The notes under the pieces are model-generated. The model made no database searches and had not been told where the DNA came from. It saw only the letters and a list, made by a program, of their open reading frames with translations. Positions 43,692 to 54,818 of a DNA stretch of 64,000 bases are shown here, piece after piece. The translations under genes were made by a program, and so were the position numbers. This DNA comes from Candolleomyces eurysporus (taxonomy: Eukaryota > Basidiomycota > Agaricomycetes > Agaricales > Psathyrellaceae), in contig JANBPK010000807.1 of the NCBI GenBank assembly GCA_027579435.1, forward strand, positions 366,800 to 430,799. Reading direction: 5' to 3'. Each line of letters starts with the position of its first letter. Positions within the stretch are counted from its first letter, which is position 1.

Positions 43692-46612
43692 TCGTGCGGG
43701 AGGGATGTAAATGAGGGAGAGAGGAGAGGGCAGCGAGCCCACTCTGACGGCGCCTACTCCAGTTTGCTTTTCGTTTCGTGTGCCGTGAATTGCGCACGCC
43801 AACAGGCAGCAAGGCTTCGTGCCAAATCCAGGTGATCGGATCGTGGGAACCTTACCTCAAATGCGTCCGCTTGCGTCATCTCCGTTAGACACCAAATCCG
43901 TGCAAAGCACGGGAAACAAGGATTGAGGGCAAGCAAAAAGCAAGGCATACAGAGGAGTAGGCTACAGCAATGGCACAATACTCTACAAATAATATAGAAT
44001 AAAATATTGAGGTTGAAGGCGACCATTTGACCACACTGGCACTATTTGGTCGTTTCAATGCACGAAAGCCCGGAGAATGGCAAGAAAAGGATTGGCAGCA
44101 GGAGGATGGAGGAAGGGTGCAAGGGTGCAGCTACATGCTATGCCGACCTCGCACACGACGGTGGAAGTGCTTGGATGTCCCATTTTTCACTTTGCAAGGT
44201 AATTGCATTGCAAAAACTGGATCCAACGGAAGAAATTTAACCACTCGGAAGAAGGAAAAAAAAATCGGTGGCATACCTCTGGGTTAACTTCAGGAAGCGG
44301 CAGAGAGAGCATTCTGAGCCGCCTGGACGCGACGTGCAATCGCATGCATCCGTTGCTTGTTGTGGCGCGGGCGAGGCTGGAGTAGGTAATTCTTGAGATG
44401 GCAATTGCTTTGGCAGGACTGGTGCACATTTAGGCAAGGTTTTACGTTTTTCAATGCGACCCTCGAGAATGGTAGGCTTTCGTTTCTGCGTGCTAGCTTT
44501 GCTAGCTTCCGCAATCGCAGTGACAGTACCACTTCTAACGCGAGGCATCTTGACGGACTCGGTGGGCGATAATGTGCTTGTACCGACGGTTATTGGGGTT
44601 TCTTCTTCTGCTGCTGAAAGAGAAAAGCAGGCGAGCGTCTTTGATTCGAGTTTTTGCTTGAGGGTGTTACCGGTACGAATGATGATTTTCCCCCTTGTAC
44701 TGTTCACCCGCTCTTAAATAAGCCGGTCCAACCGAGTTGAAAAAAAGAATCATCTACACATACCTTGGATCCAAATTTATTGAGGTCTCAACCCTTGTGC
44801 CAGACAAGGAGAAAAGCTCTTCATTCGTTGCTAGCAGCGCGTCGTGGGGTCTCATATTTATCTGCAATCTGCAATGATAAAAAAAGGGACCAATAACGAT
44901 ATGAGATATGCCAAGAGAATTCCGCTGAGCGTCCAGAAATGGAAAGACAAGGGAACCACTCACCAGAATCGGAGGGGAAGGTAGGAACGATATTGGAGGA
45001 GGGCATTGGAGCAGGGCCACTTTATAGTCAAAACGCTGGCCCAAGCAGGAGAACTAAGAAGAAGACCCGAATTGGACCCTGCAGGGCGTGACAGGCGGCT
45101 TCCATTGTCACAGGCTCACATCCTTTCCTCTAAGCTTTGCCTCGAGGCCCTCCCGTTGATTATCGATGTAATAGATGGCTCACGATATTCTGAAAGCGTC
45201 TACATGTCCTATTTCTGGTGTCTTCCTATCTTGTATGCACCACGCTCAAACCATGTTTTGGAGTCTCTTTCATTGACTAACCTTTTTTGATGATGGAACG
45301 AGCTAATTTGACACTTTGATAAAGAATCCCCACCCCATATGTTTGATGGACCTGAATGTACACAGTTATAACGGTTGACCCTGCACATAACTAGACATAA
45401 CTCCAGCTTGGGTATCTAAAAGTCAGCCGGATACAGGCCCCGAATCATATTGGAAAGTCCGCAGGAAACATGGGCGGAGCTGTAGAAAAGGATGTGCCAC
45501 ATCTCCTTCGATCTCCCTCCGTTGAGCACTCTTCCATTCCCTTCTCTCGGAGGAACCGGGGCAACAGAAGGTAGTCCAGAGATTCACTGCAGCTCGTGGC
45601 GTGCGGATCGGAAAGTGTGATATATCTTCCAATGTTTGTGTGCCACTGATCATGACATGCTTTGAATCATCTCGACACACTTGCAACGCAGCCCTTTTGC
45701 CAAGGTCTTTCAGATTCAGTCCTATCTGTGTGTCGGTCAGATGATACAGACATGGTTAGTCGAAGGTTCCCAAGCTAATGCGGAGTTCAGGTCTGGAAGC
45801 AAAAGAAACGTTGGGACCGCGAGGCCAGCACCATGTGTTTGGGGTGCATATCTCTTTTTATTCTTATCTTCTTGAGCTCTGCAGCGACCCCCAAGCACAT
45901 CTAACACCATTAGGATTTGACAGATGAGTGTCCCCAGGGCCACCATGTCCTGTAGCTGGTCAGGTCTACATGACCCACATCTGTCATCGAACTTCCCCAC
46001 ATCGCGACCACCGTCGGCAGCCCCTCGGCTCGAATTCATCGACGTCATTCCAAGCCTCCAGGATCTTCGAACCGCACCCCACTTGGGACTACGATTCATA
46101 ATCTAGCTGATTGCCTGTGCAATCTAATGAAAGGGACCAGGANGGGGGGACGAGCATTCCCATATTGGCTCGTGGATTACGGTACAGAACACTACGCGCT
46201 GCTAACCAGAGTCACTCGATCGACTTCTTCGCCAAGGGTCTCCCATCAACAGTGATTCGAATTTACGTACTACGATGGTATTTGGAGACCTCCTTTAACT
46301 TATCGACACCGGGGTAACGAGTGGGTGGTCAGATGCCACTGACCGTTGACAACTGTGTGTGGCTGACCAGCTGACTGTCCTAGAACGAGACTGGACTGGA
46401 CACCAGCGGTGAAACATCCGACCTCAGACAGTTGTGCTGCTATATAATTAGTTGTCAGCTGTCAGCGCAACCTTCCTCTGATCGTTTCGACTTTTCTTCG
46501 CTGAACCCAACCTCACGAACGCGCATAGAGCCCGCTTAAAACCTGTTTCTTACTTGCGAGCTTCAAAGCATCATACCGAGTCGAGAGAACATCGTACTAG
46601 GTTCACCCAGCG
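43692..46612. other. Region without a well-supported gene
   Basis: About 2.9 kb. The best candidate is a minus-strand frame at 44237-44707 with a basic N-terminal part (RKPTILEGRIEKRKTLPK) and a Cys-rich end (CDCTSRPGGSECSLCRFL), but the alternative frame has an equally plausible alanine-rich end. Minus-strand frames at 45423-45686 and 45737-46099 are unrecognised. The N at 46143 precedes a G run. Confidence 0.3.
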
Positions 46613-46995
46613 ATGGTCAACAAATGTAAGCTCACACCCTCCCCTATTCTAGATCGCCTTACTGTCCCCCCTCGTTAACGTTGGAACCAACGCGTACTAA
46701 CCGACCCCCAGCAGAATGGGAAGGCCTCGAGCCAGTCGAAGTACCCGTCCGAGCCTCCGGAAAACGCTCCTCAGCTCGTAACCGCTACACGATCTGCCCA
46801 GGGTGCAGCGAGTTCCTCGAGCTCGACCCGTCGTCAAAGCGTACAAGCACCATCAGTAACAGTAGTAACAGCAGCACGGGCAGCAACAACCCCGACGAAT
46901 CGGACTACGATGCGACGTATAAAGACCATTGGCACGAAGAATGTTATAGGGAACGTTACGAGCACGATGAGTCCGAGGAGGGGAGTGAAAATTAA
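46613..46995 (+). CDS. Small Cys/His protein with LIM-like zinc half-site, unknown function
   Basis: A 13-nt first exon (46613-46625, MVNK plus one base) and exon 2 (46712-46995) give 98 residues. The centre reads YTICPGCSEFLELDP, and about 45 residues later KDHWHEECYRERY. CxxC followed by HWHxxC resembles one zinc site of a LIM domain (C-x2-C ... H-x2-C). Between them lies a Ser/Asn run (SNSSNSSTGSNN), and the tail is acidic (DESEEGSEN). No second site is visible, so either it is a single-knuckle protein or the Zn ligand set is incomplete. It may act as an adaptor; no partner is evident. Confidence 0.6.
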
Positions 46996-47196
46996 AATCA
47001 TGAGAGTCGTGGTGCTGAACATGAATGTGGGACGGTGACTACAGACCCCCATTCGCTGTTCGCTGGAGGGAGAAGGTGTTGTAACTAGGGTTACAGTATG
47101 CAGCCGTATCGGTTGATTGGGTATAAAATATAAAGTTCCGCGTTATGTGTCCGAACACACCTCCATATCCATATAAATTACAGCAGTTATCATAAC

Positions 47197-48287
47197 TTAG
47201 AAGATCTTGATCCTGGAAGTGACGGTGAGGAGTTTGATGAGGCCGTCTTGGGCGATCCCTGGCTTGGTGTCAATCTCGCTGTCGAATTGGAAGTTAAAAA
47301 AAAGGGAGCCCACCATGGTTGACTCCAACGGATCCAGCTTCGAGTAAGCCTGTAACGTCTTGGACAGTCGTCGTGTACTCCCAGATCAAGAACCTCTTTT
47401 TTCCGACAGCTTCTGCTGCGAATTTGTCTCTGCCGAGGTTGTATCCGTTGGGAACGATTTGGTGCTTGTCGGCCAAGTCCTGCGGTCATGGTCATGACGT
47501 CAAGGGAAAGTCCTACGAAAAACCGAAGAAGACACAGTACCTTCTCCACAGATACACTGAAGCAAGAGTTAGCGAGGAATGCAAGTGAGAGTTCGAAGGG
47601 ATGACGTACGCCAGGAATAGAGCGCCGCTGTTGGCATTGGGTCCATCTTGGCGATAAGTTCTATCGGATATATACTTCATCAGATACGAAAGAGTCCAAA
47701 CACCGTCATGCTCAGACTGACCGTAGGTGGTTACCGCCAATCAAGCTTTGGATGCAAGTTCCAAGTCCCGGGATGCCGAAGTGCTCACGCAGCACCTCCT
47801 ACGAAAAGGATCAGCCTCGTGTTGCGGCGTGAAGGACACCGGCTTACCCTCTCGCCTTTCCACCCGTTGCCATCACCGAGATTGGCAGGCTGGGGATCGC
47901 CTTGGTGCTGGCCGAAACACTCAATTGAGCTGGAGAAGAAATTAGTGATATTGATAAGAATTGGTGGGTAAGTCTAGGCACGTACTATCCGACAGCACGG
48001 ACATAGTTTGCGAATCCGTTCTTAGTGAGGACATCTGGAGAGCTCTTCCCAGAAATAATGACCTGAGACAGTACACGTCAGATTCCACATCGAGCAAAGG
48101 AGGATGGCGCCTTGGAACGGACATTCAAGGGTTCACCGAGCCCTCCCGACCTGTTGAGCAGAGAACCTCCGGCGGCACGAGGGTCATAGTAGTCAACGCC
48201 ATCCCTAGGCTTCAGCCAGGTAGGAAGAGCAAGCACGTAGGTCAGAGAAAGAAAAAGGGTAATCGTTTGAAGGAACGTGGAGTGCAT
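47197..48287 (-). CDS. Secreted protein of unknown function, conserved Agaricomycete type
   Basis: The ATG at 48287 opens a clear signal peptide (MHSTFLQTITLFLSLTYVLA, cleavage near LALP). The mature chain, in about seven exons, reads GEPLNVIISGKSSPDVLTKN, FANYVRAVGYSIECFGQHQG, PQPANLGDGNGW, LGTCIQSLIGGNHLRTYRQD, GPNANSGALFLAVSVEK, QIVPNGYNLGRDKFAAEAVG and ends LIKLLTVTSRIKIF. I recall mushroom proteins with the same order of blocks (LNVIISG-SSP-VLT, CLE-LIGGNHFR, NSGALFLA), none with a known role. Two conserved cysteines (ECFG, GTCI) could pair. Splice sites were chosen to keep these blocks in frame; the last intron, near a run of eight T, is uncertain. Confidence 0.65.
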
Positions 48288-49171
48288 GCTGGTGTGGGGA
48301 GGCGCTCGTCCGAGGGATGGAGGGGAAGAAGAGAANGGGGGGAAGATCCTTGGATACCACTACCCTTGGGAGCGTCTAGTATGCTTATATAGGAAGCCAG
48401 GCCACAGGAAGCAGGAACTGGTGTGAGAGAGCACGAATAATATTCGGCCGTCCAGGTCACTATATAGTAGCAACGGGCATTGCGGATAGATAAAACAATG
48501 TGATGCACGAGTCAAGCAGGCGATGCTGGTCCCTGTGATCCCAGCTCACGATAGACGCCACCATTTTTGGAGAGCATGCAACGCGTTTTTTCGAAACATA
48601 TAGCGACCAGGTACAAAACCTCATGGCAGCGGTGGGACAATTGGAGCTCCGGAAGATAGAAGTCCAGAAGAAGACCAAGCACCACATTGGCAGGGTTTTC
48701 AAGTGACAGTTGGGACGTTTAGCCTAGAGATTTGGGATCGCCGTTGGTCGGTGAGCTTGCTCGCTGTGGAGGAGGACGAGGAAGAGACAAGGAGGAGAAT
48801 CAATTGGGATGACGCGCCTGGATGGATGATCAGGAAACTCATAAACGTGACGGCCAAGATCTGCTCGAGACACTTCTCTCTTAACAAAGCGCCCTTCGCC
48901 TTTTCTTCCTCTTTTCTACCTGCATCCTCGCTCGCATGTCTGGCCTTCAAGCCTTTCTTCTTTGACCTTGTCGTTGTTGGCCAGGACTCTTGTACATCGT
49001 CGCAGACGGCGACCACAGCACATTACAGCCGAACAGCCCCTAAATTACGGCATCACCATAAAAGCGGATTGCAGTGCGTACCGGGCGGCTACCATCTTGT
49101 TCTCGACCACATCGTATGCTGATATCTGACATTTTTTCTCTTTTAACCCACAGGATACTATCAAAGGTTGA
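48288..49171. other. Divergent intergenic region
   Basis: 884 bp between the secreted-protein gene (-) and the RS/RGG gene (+). It contains an N at 48336 next to a G run and overlapping open frames on both strands at 48699-49122 that I do not support as genes. Confidence 0.35.
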
Positions 49172-52100
49172 ATGGTCGAACGTTTTTTGAATCACCAGAC
49201 TCCACCGCTTTCTAGTGCACTCGGTGGCGCCCAAGCCTCCAACACGCTCCCACCCATGCCCCAAGCCCCCTCTTTCACCGATTTCTCCTGGAGCGAGATT
49301 GGCAGCCAGCCCGCGTTTCTCAAACGTCTCAATGACGCTGCTCCCAACGCTGGGGATGCAGGTCGTCATTACTCGCCGTCACCCTCCCCAGACCTCGAGG
49401 AGGCGCTTATCCCTTCTGGATCATCCCCCAACGACGATGCCGACCAGTTTCATCCTCAATCCAAGCGCAACCGTCTGCTCGATTTCTTCGCGCCCGAGGC
49501 TGACGTCGATATGGACGACATGTATGCTGAAGATGATGTCAATATGCCCGCCGGGGCCAATTTGGGGCCCAAAGAAAAAGAAGCACAGGCACAGTCTGGT
49601 GCATCTTTGCGGCCTCAATTGAGGAAGGCTTCTAATGGGCAATCCAACACCATGAACAAGCTTTTCGCGTTGTCTCAACCTCGCTCGAATTCTGGATCGA
49701 CCGCTGCGAAAATTTCCTCTGCCTCTCAGGAGAAACCCGGATCTACCCTCACCCCTNATATCCCCCCCGTAATCACACTGTTCCCCCTACCCCTCCTCCG
49801 GAGAATGATCAACCCGGCCAGCCTTCGGGTCAAGCCCAAGCCGCGCCCAACCACTACGATTCGCTGCGAGCAGCCCGCCAGCATCTGCAGTCCCTGCTCG
49901 ACGACATCTCCAAACCGGAAGTCTTCACCCCTGTTCGCGACCTCATTCAGGCTGCTAAAGTGGAATCCCATTCGCTTGCGATTGGGTCTCAGAAGGCCGT
50001 AAATCTTTCGCAAAAGGCTCTCGCCTTTGCTCAGGAATCCCTGCAAGCGTCGCAAGAGGCCGCCGAACGGTCACGGAACGCCAAACAGCAATGGGAAGCC
50101 GCCCTTAGAGGGTGCGAGCAACGTATTGCCGACGAGTCTGCCAAGCAAAAGCGACAACAAGAAGCTTTCCAAAAGGAACTGGCAGCTCTCGGGGAGAGCA
50201 TCAAGCTGCTCGAGGCTGAAGATAGACGACGAACTCAGCAGGCCAAGCAAGAGGCCCCTGAACGACAGCGAGCTCAAGAGATCGCCGCCAACGCTCTTCA
50301 TGGTGCAACCGCCACAGTGGGCGCTTCTCTCCCCACCCCTCCGACTGCAGCGTCGCCTCTCAATTCCAGCTCAACATCCGGCGTACAAAATGCACCTGCC
50401 ACGGAGAAACAGAACGACCCGGCTGTGTCCGCGGATATGGTTGCCTTGATCGAACAAATGAAAGCGCAAAACGCCGAAATAAAGCACCTCAGGAATGAAG
50501 TCACGGAGCTCCAGAAGAACGTCGGAAATTCAGGTTCCCCTCAAACGACTCCGGAGACTCAAGCGCAGCTTGCTCGGCATGCAAGGGAGCCTCCACCTGC
50601 CAGTGAATCTCAGCCATTGCCAAAGCAAACGATGAACTCGAAGTTGAAAGAGGAGGTGTTACGAAACAAGCTCAAGTCGCACAAGAAGCTCACCCAGAGT
50701 GCACCATCCACTGCGCCTAGTCATTTACCGAGCGACGATCTCTCTGCACCGACTCAGGTTCAGCAGCCCTCTATATCTCCAGTCCAGCCCAAACTCGAGC
50801 CTCTTCCGATGACGATTCCAGAGGCTAAAGTCAAGATTGAGTCTCAAGACGCTGCCCTAACCGCACCCTTCCCTACCGTGCTTCTGCCTTCCCGCAAACT
50901 AGTCCCTTCAGATCGCCAAGAATCTATGCAACTCGAATACCCGCCAATGCCGCACACCTTCACCGAAACCAAGGGAGTTGTTGAATCCACTCGTCCCTTA
51001 GGATCGAGTTCCACTCAACTTGGTCTCGTATCCCCGGGTGGAAACACAACTCGTCCCCCGCTCAAACCCTTGTCCGCCGTGCCTCCTGCCTCGGATACTA
51101 GTGACGATTCGCCGATTCATATGGATCGTCAGGGTTCTGATCCTGGAAATCTTCCATTATTCCTTTCCGAAGACAACTCGCTCTCCAACGCTCCTATTTC
51201 GTCGACCGCCCAATCCACTGAACGCTGCTTACCCTTGGTGTCTACCGCGGAATTTAAGAAGGAGAGTCTCGTTCCTGTTCGGGGACAGGCACAGCACACG
51301 ACCCAAGACCCTGTTCTCCCTGCGATTGCGACTCTTTCAGAGCATTCGCCTACTGAGAGTAGCAGCAGCTCGTCCTTCTCTACCCCGGCGCCAGTCCCTA
51401 CAGCTCAACCTTTGTCCCCTTCAAAGAAGGACAAAGGCAAGGGACGAGCTCAGGCTCGACCTCCCCTTCCAATGGCCTCGAAACCACCTGCATCCGCTCA
51501 GCTTCCGCCGAAGCCTATCCAAGCCAAGCCTCCTAGTACATCTTCCCAGAACACCGCTGGAAGTATTTCGAGACCGAGGACACCCAGTTTGAATTCCAGC
51601 TCTATGGACCTTGCTCAGGCGATCTCGCAGGCCAATCGCGCCCCTGCTCCCGCCCCTGCTGCTCCCGCTCCTTCTCTTGCTTCTCGTGGAGGAAATGTGT
51701 CTATTAGGAGGCCAAGTGGACCTATTCGACCTTTGACGGATACCGACCGCAGCTACCGACCAGGTCGTCATCAGAGTCGTTCGCGATCCCCTGTCAGGGG
51801 CCGTCGGGACTTGGTCCACCGGGACTATGACCATTATTCCCCGCCTCATCCCTCGCGCAGCCGAGATAACTCTGTGGGACGAAGGCGATCGCCTGTTCGA
51901 GGGAGACTCTCGCCGCCGCCTTCCCTTCGCAGCAGAGTGATGACGGTTCAAGGTCGGCGTAGTCCTGTTCCTGTTGATACTAGTCGCCCAGCTCCTGGAC
52001 CAGCGGTGGGCACTAAGAGGCCTTTTGAAGATTTGGATGTGCGCGGCCCGGCTACTCGACGCAGGATTGACGAGTGGAATAACAAGGGTGCTTCTTACTC

Positions 52101-52728
52101 TCTTCCTGCTTCGTCTTCCGCGAGCTACGATGAAGAGTGGAGTAGGACGGCGGACTATCATGGGTCCCCGGTTTCTCAGAGTCCTTCTCGAGGTGCTGCA
52201 GGCGCGTCTCTGTTGCAATCGATGGACGAAGCTCGCGATCGCGGTAGACATGGAAATGAAAATCCCGACCTTGCTTCTCGTATCACCGAGTCAAGGTATC
52301 CGACGAATGGGCTGGCGACTACTATTTCGTCTGACTCGCTGCAGCAGGATGAGGATGACGGTATGAACAACGGGTACGATTACGGTTATGGTGATGGTGG
52401 TGGTGGCAGCAGGGCTCTTTCTCCAGCTTTCGAGTCGTCGTCTGCCAAGCCTAGCCTCCTTGACCGGTTCTCGAGTGCTCCTGCTCCTCGTAACAACCAT
52501 CAGCTTCCGAATCGGGACACTGCTCGGCCTGCTCGTGGTCGCGGAGGACGTGGAGGTGGTAGAGGTGGTGGTGCGAGTGGGATATATCGTCAACCGCTCA
52601 ATGAAAGGATTACGTCGTCCTCGTCTGGAGATGTGAACAATTCTCTTTTGTCACGTATCGGCAAAGGTGAGGGTTTGCAAGTTTCTTTCTTTTGCTTACG
52701 CGTCTAACCCTGCTGCGCTGTAGATTAA
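49172..52728 (+). CDS. Large disordered nuclear-type protein with coiled coil, RS and RGG regions
   Basis: A protein of about 1170 residues. The start is ATG 49172. The frame shifts at the N at 49757, between the acidic N-terminal part (SKRNRLLDFFAPEADVDMDD) and PPTPPPENDQPGQ, after which the frame stays open to 52666; a last exon at 52724-52728 supplies D and stop. Residues about 250-420 form a coiled coil (KALAFAQESLQASQEAAERS, ESIKLLEAEDRRRTQQAK, IEQMKAQNAEIKHLRNEV). A long Ser/Pro/Thr region follows, then RS repeats (HQSRSRSPVRGRRD, GRRRSPVRGRLSPPP) and an RGG patch (RPARGRGGRGGGRGGG). RS and RGG segments are typical of RNA-binding or condensate-forming proteins, but no folded RNA-binding domain is present. 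No family recognised. Confidence 0.7.
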
Positions 52729-52957
52729 TTCAACAGAAGAACAGTAAGCGTCCCTCGAACTTTTCAAGCTCTTTTTCTTTTCATTTCCGCCTTCGTGTTC
52801 CACTCTCGATCGAATGAACGAACGCACGGACNAAAAATCGTAGAAAAATAATCAAAGAAGTCGGGATAATAAAATAGAGGAAACCTGGTCCTTATAATGC
52901 GTATCCTACAGCTAAATTACTCCCTACTCGTACCATCATGCGTTCCGTGTAAATGCT

Positions 52958-54205
52958 CTAGTTTCCTCCACAAATTGAAAGTTCCCTCATTTCAGCCAAC
53001 ACACCTTCGACCTGAGCATCCAGTTGTCCGGCAGCGTAGTCGTCTCGAACGGTCTCGCCAAAGTACCTAAGCGTCGCGGTGGTTAACGATATTCGTCCAA
53101 CAACATAGACAATATGGTAAAAGCTGCGTACCTCTGGACTCCACTAAGCTTCTCGTAGCCTTCCTCTGCGAATTTGGATTGCATGCGGATCATAGCTTCG
53201 AAGCTGGGGTCGAAGTAAGGTACGCGAAGGTCGAGGAGTTGAGGGAGTTCTCCGATGAGTTGGTTGTTGAGCATGTCGAAGACTTCTTTGGCTTCGTCGT
53301 GTTCTTGCTGAGCCTATTAAAAATCAGTGGATAGACGAAGTGAGCACTTTGAGGAAAAACAAGATCGGAGCGAGTGATACGTGCCCTTGGAAGCTTCGTT
53401 GGGTCTTCGCTCGGCTTGTCGATGAGTTTCTTGAGTTTGCTGCGTGCGGAGTCGTAGTCGAGGAGCTGCGGGAATAGACGGCGTGTTAGCACAAGGCTGA
53501 GCCTCTTACATGCATGAGACATGCCTTCTTGTTGCGTTTGCTGATGTGTTCATTGACGACTGGGAAGTAGGCACACATCTTGCCGATGGGTTCTGCAACT
53601 GTCGTCCGGTATGGGACGTCCTGCAAGAGTAATATTATATTGAGTCCAAGCGGCCAAGTGGTAAAGGGTGGAATGACAGCATACCAGCTCCCTGGTAAGC
53701 CCAGAGTCCAAATCGTCCACGGATCGCTTGTAAGCGTGTCCGGCCATTGCGCCCTCTGACCCTCGATCCGCAGTGCCGTAGAATACCTCGATGGTTTCGG
53801 CGATCCTGGCTTGTGCAGCGGTCATAGCTGAAAGGGCAGCGACGTCAGATACAGCTCTAGGGACTCTCGATGTGGTTCAGTGGCGAACCTTTCATGGCGT
53901 CCCAGTACGCCTTGCTATCTTTCTGAAGTGCCTGACATTCTTTCTCGAATCTACAAACACACTCGGTAAGCTGAGGGACCATACTATTCTGTGGCAACGT
54001 ACATCCTGTACTTTTCCTCCTCTTCAGCGAATTCACGGTCTACTGTTCTTTCTATCTGGCCGGTCTTTTGAAGGAGCTGTAGGAAAGGAGCGTCAAAACT
54101 CGGTAATGAAATAATGAATGGTGTTTGGGGGCTACTGACTGTTGTTCCTGCTCTGCTCACTGACTTTTTGAAGCTTTGGTTGTCGTCAAAGGGGTTTTCA
54201 CTCAA
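52958..54205 (-). CDS. RVS161: BAR-domain protein Rvs161/Hob3 (amphiphysin family)
   Basis: The chain begins near ATG 54205 (ENPFDDNQSFKKSVSRAGTT) and continues LLQKTGQIERTVDREFAEEE, KYRIFEKECQALQKDSKAYW, MTAAQARIAETIEVFYG, AYKRSVDDLDSGLTREL, TTVAEPIGKMCAYFPVVNEH, LLDYDSARSKLKKLIDKPSE, LNNQLIGELPQLLDLRVPYF and MQSKFAEEGYEKLSGVQRYF, ending at TAG 52960-52958. These are the three helices of a BAR domain with the conserved LLDYD and ELPQLLDLRVPY motifs. There is no SH3 domain, so it is the Rvs161/Hob3 partner and not Rvs167. The pair bends membranes at endocytic sites and links to actin. About seven exons. The N-terminal NPFDDN differs from the yeast start and would fit an EH-domain ligand (NPF). 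Confidence 0.92.
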
Positions 54206-54818
54206 AATAATATAGAATACTCACCCTGTCCAGCTCATGTCTGGTTATTGTGTATCGCAGGTGGTGGTGGAGAAGAGAGCTCAGGCTGTGGAGAGATATT
54301 AGTCAGCGGTCTGGATAGGGGTTCCATCAAACTCCTCCGCAAAGCCGTATCATCCGCCTGGATTGCTTGGACTCACATCTGGATGAGCTGCCAGTGGGAT
54401 GCTACCAAACATTTAATACTTTAACAGGTCGCTATGTGGTGCCCAGAACCAAATAGACCTGTTCAAGGAATTTTCGGTCAGAGCCAGCTGAGTGCACCTT
54501 GCGCAATTACTCGCCTAACTCTAGTTCTAGAGCCAAGGATGGCCTATAAACTGAGATTTTCCACTAGTTCATCATTCCCGGTGCGCCCTTGTATTCGTGT
54601 TCATGTTGTTTTCAGTCTTAGAAAATGAAAATGTTCGTTGCCAGGTGTTATTGCAGGCTGCCATTGCGCCAAACCAAATCGGGTCCCCGCCTCGATGACG
54701 GCGATCGCGGGGACCGATGATGTTTCTCGATCGAGGTTTGACCGGTGGGGCCACTCCAATGAGTACAAAAGCCCGTGCATAATCTTGGAAGGCTCTCCCT
54801 TTCATCTTCCATTCTTTT
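54206..54818. promoter_or_regulatory. Divergent intergenic region, RVS161 (-) / UvdE (+)
   Basis: 613 bp. A TATA-like CCTATAAAC occurs at about 54543, and a compact inverted-repeat region lies at 54682-54735 close to the UvdE start. Confidence 0.4.
54682..54735. promoter_or_regulatory. Inverted repeat and GATCG palindromes upstream of UvdE
   Basis: GGTCCCCGC (54682-54690) and its exact complement GCGGGGACC (54707-54715) form a 9-bp inverted repeat. The palindromes GCGATCGC (54701-54708) and CTCGATCGAG (54726-54735) lie in or beside it. The second contains GATCGA on both strands, which I recall as the White-collar complex core site. Function is inference. Confidence 0.35.

Noticed and set aside
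44237..44707. Basic/Cys-rich minus-strand ORF
   Set aside because: Two frames over the 3' half are equally plausible and no homology is recalled; kept only as a note.
48703..49122. Overlapping ORFs of 139 (+) and 105 (-) codons
   Set aside because: Neither has a recognisable motif or convincing splice continuation; likely UTR or promoter of the flanking genes.
51020..51592. 190-codon ORF on the plus strand
   Set aside because: Frame-shifted shadow inside the same exon; the main frame is open for over 900 codons.
51421..52251. 276-codon Arg/Ser-rich ORF on the minus strand
   Set aside because: Antisense shadow of the RS-coding part of the gene at 49172-52728.
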